This document shows, piece by piece, positions 1 to 9,743 of a stretch of DNA of 64,000 bases (positions are counted from its first letter, which is position 1; each line of letters begins with the position of its first letter). The position numbers and the translations under genes are program-made. Below the pieces are notes generated by a model, which saw only the letters and a list, made by a program, of their open reading frames with translations, had not been told where the DNA came from and searched no databases. The DNA is taken from the NCBI RefSeq assembly GCF_033954835.1, contig NZ_CP121471.1:992001-1056000 (forward strand), written 5' to 3'. The stretch is from Thiorhodovibrio frisius (GTDB lineage: Bacteria > Pseudomonadota > Gammaproteobacteria > Chromatiales > Chromatiaceae).

Positions 1-1508
1 GACGGCCGGCGACTTCGGGCACTGTGACCTACAACGGGATTGATCTTTACTCGGCCTTTGACTTGTTTCGCTCGGGCATTGGCTATGTGCCGCAGCAGGA
101 CATTGTACATCGCAAGATTAAGGTCAACTCTGCGCTGCGCTACACCGCGCGACTGCGGTTGCCGCTGGATACCAGCCGAGCGGAAATCGACGACAACATC
201 GAGCGGGTTCTAGATCGCGTCGGGCTACTGGAGAAGGCCGAACTGGCCGTGGATACGCCCGAGCCGCTAAGCGGTGGGCAATTGAAGCGGGTGAGCCTGG
301 CTGTCGAGTTGGTTGCTAATCCGAATATCCTGTTCCTTGATGAGGTCACCAGCGGTCTCGATGCCGGAACCGACAAGCGAATGATGCGCTTGTTCGAGGG
401 GCTGGCCGCCGATGGCAAGACGGTGGTCTGTGTGACCCATTCGCTTGAGAACATCGATGCCTGCCATCTAGTCGCACTCCTGCACGCTGGTTGTCTTGTG
501 TACTATGGCCCCCCCGATCAAGCTGCGGCTTATTTTGGTGTCGAGCGTTTGTCGGATGTTTACGAACGGCTCGAAAATCAAGATGCCAAGGCGTGGGAGT
601 CCCGTTTCCGTCAGTCCTCGCAATATCGGGACTATGTCACCAGCAGGCAGAAGCTCACCGGTTCGGATCAGGCGCCGATCAAAGCAAAGCAGCGGTCCGC
701 GCGCCAGTCCGATGGTCTGCGTGGCTGGTTCGGGTTGCGCCAGGCCGTGACCCTGATGCGCCGCTACATCGATTTGCTGCTGTCAGATCGGCTCAATCTT
801 GCGGTGTTACTGGTGCAGGCACCGCTCATCGCACTGGTCGTCGGGAGCGTGTTCAGTACCGAGGGCAGCCTGCCGGAGCGCGCCGCCGCCGAGAGCCAGA
901 TCGCTTTCGTGCTGGTGCTCTCGGCGATCTGGTTCGGCTGTATTAACTCCGCGCGCGAGATCGTCAAAGAACTGCCCGTCTATTTGCGCGAGCGCTCGGT
1001 CACGGTGCAAATCCCTGCCTATCTGCTCAGCAAGCTGTTGCCGCTCGCGGTGCTGTGCTTACTGCAATGTGCAAGTTTTCTGGCAATTGTCACCGGCATG
1101 ATCGATTTCCCAGGATCATTTCTTGAGCGTCTGGCCGTGCTCTTTCTTGCCGGACTTGGCGCGAGCGCCATGGGCTTGGCCGTGAGCGCCCTGGTAAACA
1201 GCAACGACAAGGCCATCGCGGCCCTGCCGTTGCTGCTGATTCCCCAGTTTATTTTGTCCAATTCGGTGGTTGATCTCTCCGGTGTTACCGAGACCTTTGC
1301 CCAGATCGGCGTCATTGCCTACTGGGCTTTGGACGCGATGCGAGCTACCCTAAGCCCTGAGTTACTCGACTTGTCTGGTCAGAATGGCAAGCCGGTGATC
1401 GCCCTGGTGGCTGACTGGGCTTCGGGCCTGCAGGCGCTTGGGGCGCAGACGGTGGGTTTCTTGCTGCTGACGGTTTTTGCGCTCAAGCTGAAGGACCGGA
1501 AGCTCTAG
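1..1508 (+). CDS. ABC transporter, ATPase fused to ABC2-type permease (5' partial)
   Basis: The reading frame is open from the left edge of the window, so the N-terminus including the Walker A loop lies outside. The visible part starts in the ATPase: a Q-loop region (GYVPQQD), the ABC signature LSGGQLKRVSLA, a Walker B NILFLDEVTSGLD and a switch histidine in CVTHS. After a linker of about 60 residues come hydrophobic segments of an ABC2 permease. ATPase first and permease second on one chain is the ABCG/White-type order, often preceded in bacteria by FHA domains; whether an FHA domain is present cannot be seen here. A GTG at 24 is only an internal codon. The substrate is unknown. The kinase and VWA genes follow on the same strand 52 bp downstream, which suggests a shared envelope function. 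Confidence 0.85.
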   Translation, partial: RPATSGTVTYNGIDLYSAFDLFRSGIGYVPQQDIVHRKIKVNSALRYTARLRLPLDTSRAEIDDNIERVLDRVGLLEKAELAVDTPEPLSGGQLKRVSLAVELVANPNILFLDEVTSGLDAGTDKRMMRLFEGLAADGKTVVCVTHSLENIDACHLVALLHAGCLVYYGPPDQAAAYFGVERLSDVYERLENQDAKAWESRFRQSSQYRDYVTSRQKLTGSDQAPIKAKQRSARQSDGLRGWFGLRQAVTLMRRYIDLLLSDRLNLAVLLVQAPLIALVVGSVFSTEGSLPERAAAESQIAFVLVLSAIWFGCINSAREIVKELPVYLRERSVTVQIPAYLLSKLLPLAVLCLLQCASFLAIVTGMIDFPGSFLERLAVLFLAGLGASAMGLAVSALVNSNDKAIAALPLLLIPQFILSNSVVDLSGVTETFAQIGVIAYWALDAMRATLSPELLDLSGQNGKPVIALVADWASGLQALGAQTVGFLLLTVFALKLKDRKL

Positions 1509-1560
1509 CGGACCCTGATCCCCGCCCGATTTTCATTCCGAAACTAAAACCTCATTCGCC

Positions 1561-3486
1561 ATGACGTCCGATACCTCCGCATCTGAAGCTGTCACCAAGC
1601 CCTTGGCGCAGACGACTGCCGACGTCGGTGAGTCCGTGCCTTGCCCGAAATGTCAGGCAATGAATGTCGTCAGTGAGTTGCCCGCGCGGGATTATCGCTG
1701 CGGCGACTGCGGATACGAGCTCGCGCATCTCGATATGACCATGCAAGGGACGGTGCGCGGCGTCATTGCCTGGGTGCGCTCGCCAGGTCAGGTTGTCAAA
1801 GAGCGTTACAAGGTCACCGGATTGCTTGGGCGCGGTGGTTTTGGCGTCACCTATCTGGTCGATGATCTGCTACTGGAGGGGAAACGGCGCGCGCTCAAGG
1901 AAGTCCCCGAAATCCTGTTCGATGAATACGAATCGCGCCTGCTCGGGCGTTTAAACCACCCCGCGATTCCGGATATCACGGACCGCTTCTCCGATGAGGG
2001 GATGAACTGTCTAGTGCTGGAGTTCGGCGGGAACCGAACACTGCGCAGCGAACAACAGCGCCGTGGCGGGCGGATTCCGCTTTTTGTCCTGCTGCCCTGG
2101 TTGCGGCAGTTGGGCGAGGCGATCATCTATCTGCATAACCAGGACCCGCCCATTATTCATCGCGATCTCAAGCCCGATAACATTCTGCTTGACGATCATG
2201 ATCGGGTCATGTTGATCGACTTCGGAATTGCCAAAGAGTCGGTGGTTGACGGCACGACGCGCACACTCGGGCGTGCCGCAAGTCAGGGGTTCAGTCCGCC
2301 CGAACAGGTGCTTGGAACCGGAACCGACGAACGCTCCGATGTTTATAGTCTGGGGGCCATCGTCTACAACCTGCTGACGGGCACGATGCCGGCTGCGGCC
2401 TACGACCGGGTCACGGGCGCCTTGTTGGAGCCGATCACGCAGTTCTTGCCTGACATCCCGCCCGAGATTGACGCCGCCGTGCTCAAGGCACTTGAGCTCA
2501 ACATCAATCTGCGTCATGGCTCGATCCCGGAGTTTCTGCAATGCCTGGACCCGGCCCGGTCTGGCGACACTGGCGCAGCGACCATCATGATCGACCCGTC
2601 CAACCCTGCGGGCGGGGCGGGCATGAACACCGGCAGCAGTACTTCCCCAAGTGCGCGCTTGCCGTCGCTGCGACTGCCGACTGGCCAGACAGCTGCCGGC
2701 CCGGTGCCGGTCGGCGACATTCAGCCGGGCTCGCGCAAGGGGCCATGGATTGCGGTCGCGGCCTTTTCCCTTTTTGCCGCAGCCATTGGCGGGTGGTGGT
2801 TTTCAGGCGCGCCGGGACTCGACTTGTTGCGGGACGAGCTTGCCTCCGGCGGCGATGACCCTGTGACTGACCCGGTAGAGCCTGTGACAGACCCGGTAGA
2901 GGAAGTGGCGGAGCCGAGCCCGCAATCGGCAGAAGAAAAGCCGCCAGAAGTGGCTGCGGAGAACCCGGGCGAGGCGGAGTTGCCGGATGCCGGCACGCCA
3001 GATGCCAAGGCTGCCGCAGCGGCTGCTGCTGCCGGGCTCGCGGTTTCTGGGGCCGGAGGCTCGACCAATGCAGCGGCGGCGTCTATCAATACTGGGGATG
3101 CTGGCAAAAAGCCTGCGACAACCGCTGCGGGGATTCCAACCTCAGCGGCAACTGCGGTTCCGTCCGGTCCTCTGCCAAGCATTTTCTCCGATGAACAGTC
3201 ACCCGAGCAGTCCTCCAAGTCGCATCAGGCCAGTCGGCCAGCCGGTTCGCTCCTGGATATGTTCGATGAGCAGCGGGCCGACAAGGTCAAAGCTGCTGCG
3301 GCAGCGCAGCCCCAACAGGCGACTGCGCCGGTAAAAGCAGCGCCGCCGGTGACAGCAAAGCCCAAGCCCAAACCCAAACCTCGGGTGGTTGCCAAAAGGC
3401 CGCCGCCCAAGCGTGCAAGCCCGCCCCCAAGCAGTTCCTCTTCGAGCTGGGGGTTTAAGTATAAGGGCGCGGAAAAGCAGTATTAG
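1561..3486 (+). CDS. membrane-anchored Ser/Thr protein kinase with N-terminal zinc ribbon
   Basis: A protein of 641 residues. It opens with a four-cysteine zinc ribbon (C28, C31, C47, C50), then a Hanks-type kinase domain: glycine loop GRGGFG (90-95), ATP lysine K113, catalytic HRDLKPDN (200-207), DFG (220-222) and a PPE motif near 248 in place of APE. A single membrane segment lies at about 395-414. The outer part of some 225 residues is Ala/Pro/Glu-rich and low in complexity, with a polyalanine run, a KPKPKPK stretch and a serine run near the end; no PASTA or other sensor domain is recognisable. The start ATG is 52 bp after the ABC gene. It probably phosphorylates cytoplasmic targets in response to an envelope signal; FHA proteins are the usual partners of such kinases. 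Targets are unknown. Confidence 0.9.
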   Translation: MTSDTSASEAVTKPLAQTTADVGESVPCPKCQAMNVVSELPARDYRCGDCGYELAHLDMTMQGTVRGVIAWVRSPGQVVKERYKVTGLLGRGGFGVTYLVDDLLLEGKRRALKEVPEILFDEYESRLLGRLNHPAIPDITDRFSDEGMNCLVLEFGGNRTLRSEQQRRGGRIPLFVLLPWLRQLGEAIIYLHNQDPPIIHRDLKPDNILLDDHDRVMLIDFGIAKESVVDGTTRTLGRAASQGFSPPEQVLGTGTDERSDVYSLGAIVYNLLTGTMPAAAYDRVTGALLEPITQFLPDIPPEIDAAVLKALELNINLRHGSIPEFLQCLDPARSGDTGAATIMIDPSNPAGGAGMNTGSSTSPSARLPSLRLPTGQTAAGPVPVGDIQPGSRKGPWIAVAAFSLFAAAIGGWWFSGAPGLDLLRDELASGGDDPVTDPVEPVTDPVEEVAEPSPQSAEEKPPEVAAENPGEAELPDAGTPDAKAAAAAAAAGLAVSGAGGSTNAAAASINTGDAGKKPATTAAGIPTSAATAVPSGPLPSIFSDEQSPEQSSKSHQASRPAGSLLDMFDEQRADKVKAAAAAQPQQATAPVKAAPPVTAKPKPKPKPRVVAKRPPPKRASPPPSSSSSSWGFKYKGAEKQY

Positions 3487-3553
3487 GCAAAGAGCGGTCG
3501 GTTCGACCTGACGACCGCAGTTTCAATCCACCCACAGGCGATCGGGGGTATTT

Positions 3554-4711
3554 ATGCGAACTCAGGCACTAAAGGTTTTTTTTCGAAAAGTATTCGGTGT
3601 TTCTTTTGTAGCACTCTGCGTCAGTGCCGGACTGATGGGGGCGCAAGCGACCTTTGCGCAGGGGGCAGGGTACGGATTTGCCGCTCCCGGCAGTTACGGA
3701 TTAAAAATCTATCGCTCGGACTATTCGCTCTACCCCTTTGTTCAGGTCTATTTTCGCACCTTCGATGCGCAAATGCAGCCGCTCGTCAACTTAAACGAGC
3801 GTAACATCGGCGTGATGGTCAAGGGGCGTACCTATGACCCGATGAAACGGCAATACGGTGTTCAGTCCATCCGCCAGCGGGAAGAGGCGACCCGCAGCGT
3901 TCTGATTATCGATGCGAGTCAGTCAATGGCTGGTGCGCCCTTCGAGGAAACGCTCCGAGCCGCCATTCGCTACATCGAGAGCAAACGCCCGCAGGACGAG
4001 GTGGCAGTGTTGGCCATCCGCGATACCAAGGAAGGCTACGAGGTGGTTTCTCAGTTCGAGCGCGATGAAAGAGCACTTGCGCGGCGTATCGCCGATATTC
4101 GCGCCGATGGGATGAAAACTCGGCTCTACGATGCCGTGGGCGCCGCGCTGCAAATGTGTGGCATGGCCTCGCAGGGAAGTGTCATCGATTCCGCCAACTA
4201 TGTGGTCTCCTGCTCCGTCGTGGTCTTTTCCGACGGCAAGGATGAAGGCAGCTCGGTATCGCGCGATGAATTGATGACGCGGATCTCGGGCATGTCGATA
4301 CCTGTGCCCATCTATTCGTTGGCGTATTCGCGCATTGAGCCGACTTACTTCAAGAACCTGGAAGCTTTGTCGAAAAACTCCTTTGGGATTTATTACCTTG
4401 TTGGTGAAACGACCAATCGCATGCAGCAGGTAGTGGAACAGATCCAGAATATTCTGCAGAGCGACTATGTGCTGACCTTTCGCTCCTATGTGCCAGTTGA
4501 CGGCGAAAAGCACAACCTGAAACTGGGTGTGGAATATCCGAGTGGCAGCGGCAAGTACGTCTATGACGACACCACATTCGAGGCAATTCAGCCGCCACCC
4601 ATTCCGGCGATAGACACCGCCATTACGAGCCTGAATCAAAAAATTCCGGCGCTGCCGGATGGAAATCCCTATTGGGAGCGACCCACGACCCCGGTCGGAA
4701 CGGCCGAATGA
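3554..4711 (+). CDS. secreted von Willebrand factor A (VWA) domain protein
   Basis: A 385-residue protein with an N-terminal signal sequence (hydrophobic about residues 13-30, likely cleavage after TFAQ). A VWA fold follows with a complete metal-ion-dependent adhesion site: DASQS at 120-124, a threonine in MKTRLYDAVG, and the aspartate in VVVFSDGKDEG. The last approximately 60 residues are proline-rich. VWA proteins bind partners through a metal-bridged acidic residue; the partner here is not evident. It lies 67 bp after the membrane kinase and 52 bp before a lipoprotein gene, so the three probably form one transcription unit and act together at the periplasmic face. The function is inferred from the fold only. 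Confidence 0.85.
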   Translation: MRTQALKVFFRKVFGVSFVALCVSAGLMGAQATFAQGAGYGFAAPGSYGLKIYRSDYSLYPFVQVYFRTFDAQMQPLVNLNERNIGVMVKGRTYDPMKRQYGVQSIRQREEATRSVLIIDASQSMAGAPFEETLRAAIRYIESKRPQDEVAVLAIRDTKEGYEVVSQFERDERALARRIADIRADGMKTRLYDAVGAALQMCGMASQGSVIDSANYVVSCSVVVFSDGKDEGSSVSRDELMTRISGMSIPVPIYSLAYSRIEPTYFKNLEALSKNSFGIYYLVGETTNRMQQVVEQIQNILQSDYVLTFRSYVPVDGEKHNLKLGVEYPSGSGKYVYDDTTFEAIQPPPIPAIDTAITSLNQKIPALPDGNPYWERPTTPVGTAE

Positions 4712-4763
4712 CCAAGATGAACTGATCAACCAGTGAATGTTCGATAATGTGGAGAGAAATGAC

Positions 4764-5381
4764 ATGAAAAACAGAATTGTTGTGGCAGGTGTTTTGTCCT
4801 CCGTCGTTGCACTGAGCGGTTGCGAGTCGACTGGAGGGACGCAGGACCAAATGGCGGGAGCCGGGATCGGAGCCCTTGTCGGGGCCGGTGTTGGCGCTCT
4901 GGTGACTGGAGATGCACGAGGAGCAGCGGCCGGCGCTGCCATTGGCGGGCTGATGGGGCTGGCGGTGGTTTCCATTAACCAATATCAGGCGCGTCAGGTT
5001 CGCTCCAGCGCTGCGGATACCCGAATTTACGGTCTCTCTCAGCCGGTCAGTTCGCCGCAGGTCAAAATTCGCCAGGGCAGCAGTTCGCCTAAGACAGTTC
5101 GGGCCGGGCAATCCATCGATATCAATACGGATTACTCAGTGCTGCTGCCATCAGGCAAGAGCTCAACCAGTGTGACCGAAAGCTGGGCGCTGAAAAAAGA
5201 CGGCAAGGAGGTGGCGAAGTTGCCGTCCAAGAACAGCAGCAGAACGGCTGGCGGCTGGGCGGCCGAGGCGGAGATCACTGTGCCTTCCGGGATTGAGCCG
5301 GGCACCTACGTCATCGAGCACCGCGTGAAATCCGGGTCCAGCTACGACACGGATGAATCCACCTTTGTGGTTCGCGCCTAG
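4764..5381 (+). CDS. glycine-zipper lipoprotein
   Basis: A lipoprotein of 205 residues starting at the ATG at 4764, chosen because GGAGAG lies at 4751-4756 and the signal sequence begins there; an in-frame ATG at 4737 would add nine residues in front of the signal peptide. A lipobox LSGC places the lipidated cysteine at residue 20. Next comes a glycine-zipper membrane segment (alternating G/A repeats, AGAGIGALVGAGVGALV) of the kind found in surface-antigen and Rickettsia 17-kDa-like lipoproteins. The C-terminal half looks like a beta-sandwich. It probably sits in the outer membrane. Part of the kinase/VWA group; no specific role can be assigned. Confidence 0.8.
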   Translation: MKNRIVVAGVLSSVVALSGCESTGGTQDQMAGAGIGALVGAGVGALVTGDARGAAAGAAIGGLMGLAVVSINQYQARQVRSSAADTRIYGLSQPVSSPQVKIRQGSSSPKTVRAGQSIDINTDYSVLLPSGKSSTSVTESWALKKDGKEVAKLPSKNSSRTAGGWAAEAEITVPSGIEPGTYVIEHRVKSGSSYDTDESTFVVRA

Positions 5382-5507
5382 CGAGCATGGGTGTCAGATG
5401 ACGAGGCGGTCGGCCAGGGTTGATCAGGCCGGAGTCCTTCAGCGACGGCCGGCCGCTTCTGTCAGGTTCCTCTCTTTACTCTGCTGTTTTGATCGCTAGA
5501 GGTGTGC

Positions 5508-6206
5508 GTGATCCAGTTTTTCGCGATGCTTGGTTTGTTTGGGGGGCTGTTCGGAGGAGGTGGGCAGGACTGCTCGGTTTCCGATGCCCAGGCGCAGCGC
5601 GCCATCGAACTTGTGGAACGCCAATGGCCAGTGCGCGCATCGGCCGATCCGGTGACCGGCTACCTCAATGGGCTGGGTCTCACCCTGAATCGATTCGATG
5701 CCATCGGCTATCAACCGCGCATCCTGGTGTTGCGAAACCTCGATCCCATGGCCTTCGCGCTCGGCGGCGGGCGTTTTGTTGTGAGCGATGGCCTGATTGC
5801 CATGGTGCGCGACGAGTCACAGCTTGCCGCCGTGCTGGCGCACGAGTTTGCCCATCAGCGGCTCGGACACTTCTGCCGGCGTGAGTCCCGAGCTAGCGAA
5901 CGTATTCGAGTTGGTTCCATCGTGCAGCATTTCGACCTTCGCCTGGAAGTCGAAGCCGATCTGGAAGCCGTGCGCACCCTGGGATCAGCGGGCTTCGATC
6001 CTGACGCCATGCGCCAGATTCTGCAATGTTTAGCCGAGCAGGGCGTCGGCGGTTCCATCCTGTGGGAACGCATTGATGTGCTCTACGGAGCCAACAACTC
6101 GCCTGCATCAGCGGCCGGCAGAGATTCGCGCGATTTTCGCGAGGCGCGCGCCCAAATTGCTCAAGAGATCGGCGATATCGGGGGCGACATTCGCCAGTGC
6201 CAGTAA
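5508..6206 (+). CDS. M48-family zinc metallopeptidase
   Basis: About 232 residues. The zinc-binding helix is AHEFAHQRLGH and the third ligand is in LEVEADLEAV, the arrangement of M48 peptidases (HtpX/BepA/LoiP type). A short hydrophobic N-terminus (FFAMLGLFGGLFGG) acts as signal or anchor. The start is uncertain: GTG at 5508 sits 5 nt after AGAGG (5498-5502); GTG 5502 and ATG 5526 are alternatives. It is shorter than BepA and lacks a TPR domain. It is the last gene of the forward-strand envelope group. It probably cleaves misfolded or lipoprotein substrates in the envelope. Confidence 0.8.
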   Translation: MIQFFAMLGLFGGLFGGGGQDCSVSDAQAQRAIELVERQWPVRASADPVTGYLNGLGLTLNRFDAIGYQPRILVLRNLDPMAFALGGGRFVVSDGLIAMVRDESQLAAVLAHEFAHQRLGHFCRRESRASERIRVGSIVQHFDLRLEVEADLEAVRTLGSAGFDPDAMRQILQCLAEQGVGGSILWERIDVLYGANNSPASAAGRDSRDFREARAQIAQEIGDIGGDIRQCQ

Positions 6207-6259
6207 AGTTGTTGCCGAGGCGGCGCACAACCAATTGCTTTTCCCGGGCTGGCGGTAGG

Positions 6260-6286
6260 TAGCCAACGGCCAACCCGGGCTGGCTA
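6260..6286. terminator. possible stem-loop between convergent genes
   Basis: TAGCCA and TGGCTA form an inverted repeat with an inner CGG/CCG pairing, between the convergent M48 peptidase and glutathione reductase genes. CCCGGGCTGGC occurs twice (6243-6253 and 6274-6284) in the same gap. There is no T-run, so terminator activity is uncertain. Confidence 0.3.
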
Positions 6287-6304
6287 TAAAGTGCTAGCGC
6301 CACC

Positions 6305-7672
6305 TCAGACAGGATCAGGCTCCGGTGTCTTCAGCGTCACCAATTCCTCGGCGCTGACCGGGTGGATGGCGACGGTGTTGTCGAAGTCGGCCTTGGTGGC
6401 GCCCATTTTTAGCGCCACGGCAAAGCCCTGGAGCATTTCATCCACGCCGTCGCCAATCATATGAATGCCTAAAATGCGCTCTTCGGGACCAGCGCAGACC
6501 AGTTTCATTGCGGTGCGCGGGCCTTGCTTGTTCAGCGCATAGCGCATCGGGGTGAACTCGGTCTTGTAGACGGTGATCTTCTCGCTCGTGCTTTCGCGCG
6601 CGGCGGCCTCGGTCATGCCGACGCTGCCGACCGGCGGATGGGCGAAGACCACGGTCGGGATGTTGCTGTAGTCCAGATGCCGATCGGACATGCCGCCGAA
6701 CAGACGGTCGGCCAGGCGGCGACCGGCGGCGATGGCCACGGGTGTGAGTGGTGCGCGGCCGGTGATGTCGCCGAGCGCATAGATGCCATCGACCTTGGTG
6801 TTCTGATACTTGTCGGTGGCGATGATGCCGCCTTTCTCTAGCTCGATGCCCACAGCCTCGAGATTCAGATCGCGAGTGTTAGGCGTGCGCCCAATGGCCC
6901 AGATGATGGTGTCGAAGCCGCCGAGCACCTGATCATCGCGTGAGCGGATGGCGAGGCTGTCACCCTGCTGTTCCAGCGAGGCGACGGCGAAGGGCAGATG
7001 GCTTTTGATGCCAGCCAATTCCATGTTGTGCGCCAGGGTTTCGCTGATGATGGGGTCGAAGACCTCCAGCACGCGGCTTTCGAGCGCGACCACGGTCACG
7101 TCCGAGCCCATGGCGGCGAGCATGCCGGCGAACTCGATGCCGATGTAGCCAGCACCAATGATGCAAACTTTTTTGGGTTGTTGTTTCAGCTTGAAAAAGC
7201 CATCGGAGGTGATGCCCAGCTCCTTGCCCGGCACCGGCGGCACCATGGGCTGGCTGCCGGTGGCGATGGCGATGTGATCGGCGCTGTAGGTGGTCTCACC
7301 GACGCGAATGTGGCGGTTGTCGACAAAGGTCGCATAGCCCTCAATCACGGTGATGCCTTGCTCTTTGGCATAACCATCCCAGTAGTTGTTGATGTTGCTG
7401 ATGACCTGGTCGCGTCCGCTGGTCAGCCGTGCCCAGTCGATCTGACCGCTGCTCCCTTCCACGCCCATTTCAGCAGCGTGGCGCACTTCCTCGGCCAAAT
7501 TGGCGGCGTACCACATGAGCTTCTTCGGCACGCAGCCCTGGTTGACGCAGGTGCCGCCGAGCTTGGCGGGCTCCACCAGTGCGACTTTCTTGCCGTGCTG
7601 TGCGGCGCGCTCGGCCACGGCCAGGCCGCCGCTGCCGCCACCGATGGCGATGAGATCGAAATGCTGTTCCAT
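6305..7672 (-). CDS. gor: glutathione-disulfide reductase
   Basis: A flavoprotein of 455 residues that reduces glutathione disulfide with NADPH. It has an N-terminal FAD-binding GGGSGG, the redox-active pair in [13 protein letters not shown] (C42 and C47), a second Rossmann motif [11 protein letters not shown] for NADPH, and the C-terminal catalytic HPVSAEE. The length is normal. Start ATG at 7672 is chosen because AAGGAG lies 7 nt upstream; an in-frame start at 7696 would add eight residues. It lies on the same strand downstream of a peroxiredoxin-glutaredoxin hybrid that needs reduced glutathione, so the two work as a peroxide-reducing pair. Confidence 0.95.
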   Translation of the reverse strand: MEQHFDLIAIGGGSGGLAVAERAAQHGKKVALVEPAKLGGTCVNQGCVPKKLMWYAANLAEEVRHAAEMGVEGSSGQIDWARLTSGRDQVISNINNYWDGYAKEQGITVIEGYATFVDNRHIRVGETTYSADHIAIATGSQPMVPPVPGKELGITSDGFFKLKQQPKKVCIIGAGYIGIEFAGMLAAMGSDVTVVALESRVLEVFDPIISETLAHNMELAGIKSHLPFAVASLEQQGDSLAIRSRDDQVLGGFDTIIWAIGRTPNTRDLNLEAVGIELEKGGIIATDKYQNTKVDGIYALGDITGRAPLTPVAIAAGRRLADRLFGGMSDRHLDYSNIPTVVFAHPPVGSVGMTEAAARESTSEKITVYKTEFTPMRYALNKQGPRTAMKLVCAGPEERILGIHMIGDGVDEMLQGFAVALKMGATKADFDNTVAIHPVSAEELVTLKTPEPDPV

Positions 7673-7893
7673 GGCTGACTCCTTAGGGGAATGCAAACGG
7701 GGAAAGAGGGAAACGGGGAACCGAACCGCGAATCAGGTCGGTCGATGGGCGCACGCGAGAGGGGAGGGTGCCAAATCCGCGAACGGCCAGGTTTCAGGCA
7801 GCTTGCCCGATCCCAGGCCGATCATGCATTGACGGATGCGGCGACCGGGAGGCGCGAAAGCCCCCGGTTCGCCCGATGATTGGCGAAAGCTGC

Positions 7894-8628
7894 TTAGCGC
7901 TTGGCCAGCCAGGCTTCCAGATCGTCGGAGCCGCCGATCTTCTGCCCGTCGATGAACACCTGGGGCACCATGGTGCCGTTGGTGACGGCGCGCAGGGTTT
8001 GCTCGGTGTAGTCGCGGTTCAGTACCAGCTCTTCATAGGGGAGGCCTTCTTCGGTCAGCGCTTCTTTTGCCTTGGCGCAGAAGGGGCAGCCGGGGCGGGT
8101 GAAGACGGTGATGTTCAGCGGCTTTGGCTCGCTTGGGGCCATGTAGGCCAGCATGGTGTCGGCGTCTGAGACCTCGAAGGGGTCGCCCGGCTTTTCTGGC
8201 TCGATGAACATCTTTTCAACCACGCCGTTCTTGACCAGCATGGAGTAGCGCCAGGAGCGCTTGCCGAAGCCGAGGTCGTCCTTATCGACCAGCAGGCCCA
8301 TCTTTTCGGTGAACTCGCCGTTACCATCGGGGATGAAGGTCAGGTTGTGCGCCTGCTCGTCTTCCTTCCATGCGTTCATCACGAAGCCGTCGTTGACCGA
8401 CATGCAGACGATGTCATCCACACCCAGCTTCTTGAAGGTCGGCGCCAGCTGATTGAAGCGCGGCACATGGGTGGACGAGCAGGTCGGGGTAAAAGCGCCC
8501 GGCAGCGAGAAGACGATGACAGTCTTGTTGGCAAAGACCTCGTCGGTGGTCACATCCGCCCAGTCATGATCGGTACGGGTGCGGAAGGTGACTTTTGGGA
8601 CGGGCTTGCCAGTGTGATCGGGAAACAT
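7894..8628 (-). CDS. peroxiredoxin-glutaredoxin hybrid (glutathione-dependent peroxidase)
   Basis: A 244-residue fusion. Residues 1-165 form a Prx5-type peroxiredoxin with the peroxidatic cysteine C50 in PGAFTPTC. Residues 172-244 form a glutaredoxin with the active site CPFC (181-184) and the glutathione-binding segments VPQVF and IGGSDD. The architecture matches the Haemophilus influenzae hybrid Prx5 (PGdx), in which the glutaredoxin domain recycles the peroxidase with glutathione. AAGGAG lies just upstream of the ATG. The glutathione reductase gene follows 221 bp downstream on the same strand and would close the redox cycle. Cytoplasmic. Confidence 0.95.
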   Translation of the reverse strand: MFPDHTGKPVPKVTFRTRTDHDWADVTTDEVFANKTVIVFSLPGAFTPTCSSTHVPRFNQLAPTFKKLGVDDIVCMSVNDGFVMNAWKEDEQAHNLTFIPDGNGEFTEKMGLLVDKDDLGFGKRSWRYSMLVKNGVVEKMFIEPEKPGDPFEVSDADTMLAYMAPSEPKPLNITVFTRPGCPFCAKAKEALTEEGLPYEELVLNRDYTEQTLRAVTNGTMVPQVFIDGQKIGGSDDLEAWLAKR

Positions 8629-8811
8629 GTTGTTCTCCTTTTAATAGGGTGGAAGACAGAGATGTAAAAATGGGTTCGGAAACGCTTGGCGGGGAAATAC
8701 CCTACGCCTGGCAGCTATATTGGGCCAAATGCGCGAATCGCAAAAATCGGTTGTTCGGATGATGGCGATTGCCGGCGCCGATGATGAGAAGTCTGTGGAG
8801 CTTCCCAGGGC

Positions 8812-9498
8812 TCAGCCTGCGACAGGCGCCAGATCCTGCCCGGCCCGCGCGAGATCGTCCGGGAAGTCGACCTCAATACAGCGTAGATCGCTGACATCGA
8901 CCGGGCGAATGCGCAACCCGGAGCCAATGGCGAGCTCTATGCCGCGCTCGAAGTAGTCCTCGGGCGTGCAGCGATCAAGCCCGGCGCGCAGATGCGGAAT
9001 ATCCGTCGCGCGAAACAAATTGACGCCGAGCGCCTCGCCGCGCGCCTGTTGCACCTGCTTGGAAACCGCGTTGATGGTGCCCGCAGCGTCGAGCTGGTAC
9101 TTGACCTCTTCGGCACCGACCGGCGCCTGGTTGACCGCCATGGTCGAGCCTTTTGTGCGCAGCAGGCGTTGGAGTACCTGGGCATCGCACACCACATCGC
9201 CGTTGAGCATTAGCACATCGGCGTCGGCGGTTTTGCGCAGCGCCAGTGCCAGGCTCACGGCCGTGTTGGTAACATCGAAATTGGCGTTGTACAAGTAAAG
9301 CAGTTCGGGATGCGCCTCCATAATCAGCTCTTTCTTGAAGCCGACCACCACCAGAATGCGCTCGGGGTCGAGCAGGGCACGCAACTGCGACAACTGGCGG
9401 TCGAGAATGCGCTCGCCATTGGCCAGCCGGGTGAGTGGCTTCGGCGTCGGCTGGCCGAGGCGCGAGCCGATGCCGGCGGCGAGGATCACCGCGTACAT
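8812..9498 (-). CDS. sugar/choline-phosphate nucleotidyltransferase family protein
   Basis: About 228 residues, an NTP-transferase fold with the N-terminal signature LAAGIGSRLG followed by PKPL and a conserved NGDVV acidic motif. It resembles the LicC-like phosphocholine cytidylyltransferases and small sugar-phosphate nucleotidyltransferases. The start at 9498 is preferred because GGATGGA precedes it; GTG at 9513 would add five residues. It is divergent from the adjacent surface-sugar operon (start 9744), and probably makes a nucleotide-activated precursor for the same glycan. The substrate cannot be read from the sequence. Confidence 0.75.
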   Translation of the reverse strand: MYAVILAAGIGSRLGQPTPKPLTRLANGERILDRQLSQLRALLDPERILVVVGFKKELIMEAHPELLYLYNANFDVTNTAVSLALALRKTADADVLMLNGDVVCDAQVLQRLLRTKGSTMAVNQAPVGAEEVKYQLDAAGTINAVSKQVQQARGEALGVNLFRATDIPHLRAGLDRCTPEDYFERGIELAIGSGLRIRPVDVSDLRCIEVDFPDDLARAGQDLAPVAG

Positions 9499-9743
9499 GG
9501 GTTCCATCCGCACCCTACGGCGAGTTTTGCAGCTCGATCATCGGACTGTGAGCAATCAGGAGAGCCCACGAGCTCGTTTGCCGGGCGCGTCGGAAAACAC
9601 ATAAGTAATGTCTGCTCATAGGCACCTGCACTCACGTGCGGATCAGGCTGCGGCTTTCGCTGGATGCGGAAAAGCGCACTATACTTGAGTGCGGGAGGAG
9701 GGAGAAGGTAGTGTCGATCACTCAGCCGTGTGGAGGTGCGAAC

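Noticed and set aside
7998-8628. Long plus-strand and second-frame ORFs opposite the peroxiredoxin and reductase genes
   Set aside because: They are shadows of strongly conserved minus-strand genes and resemble no protein.
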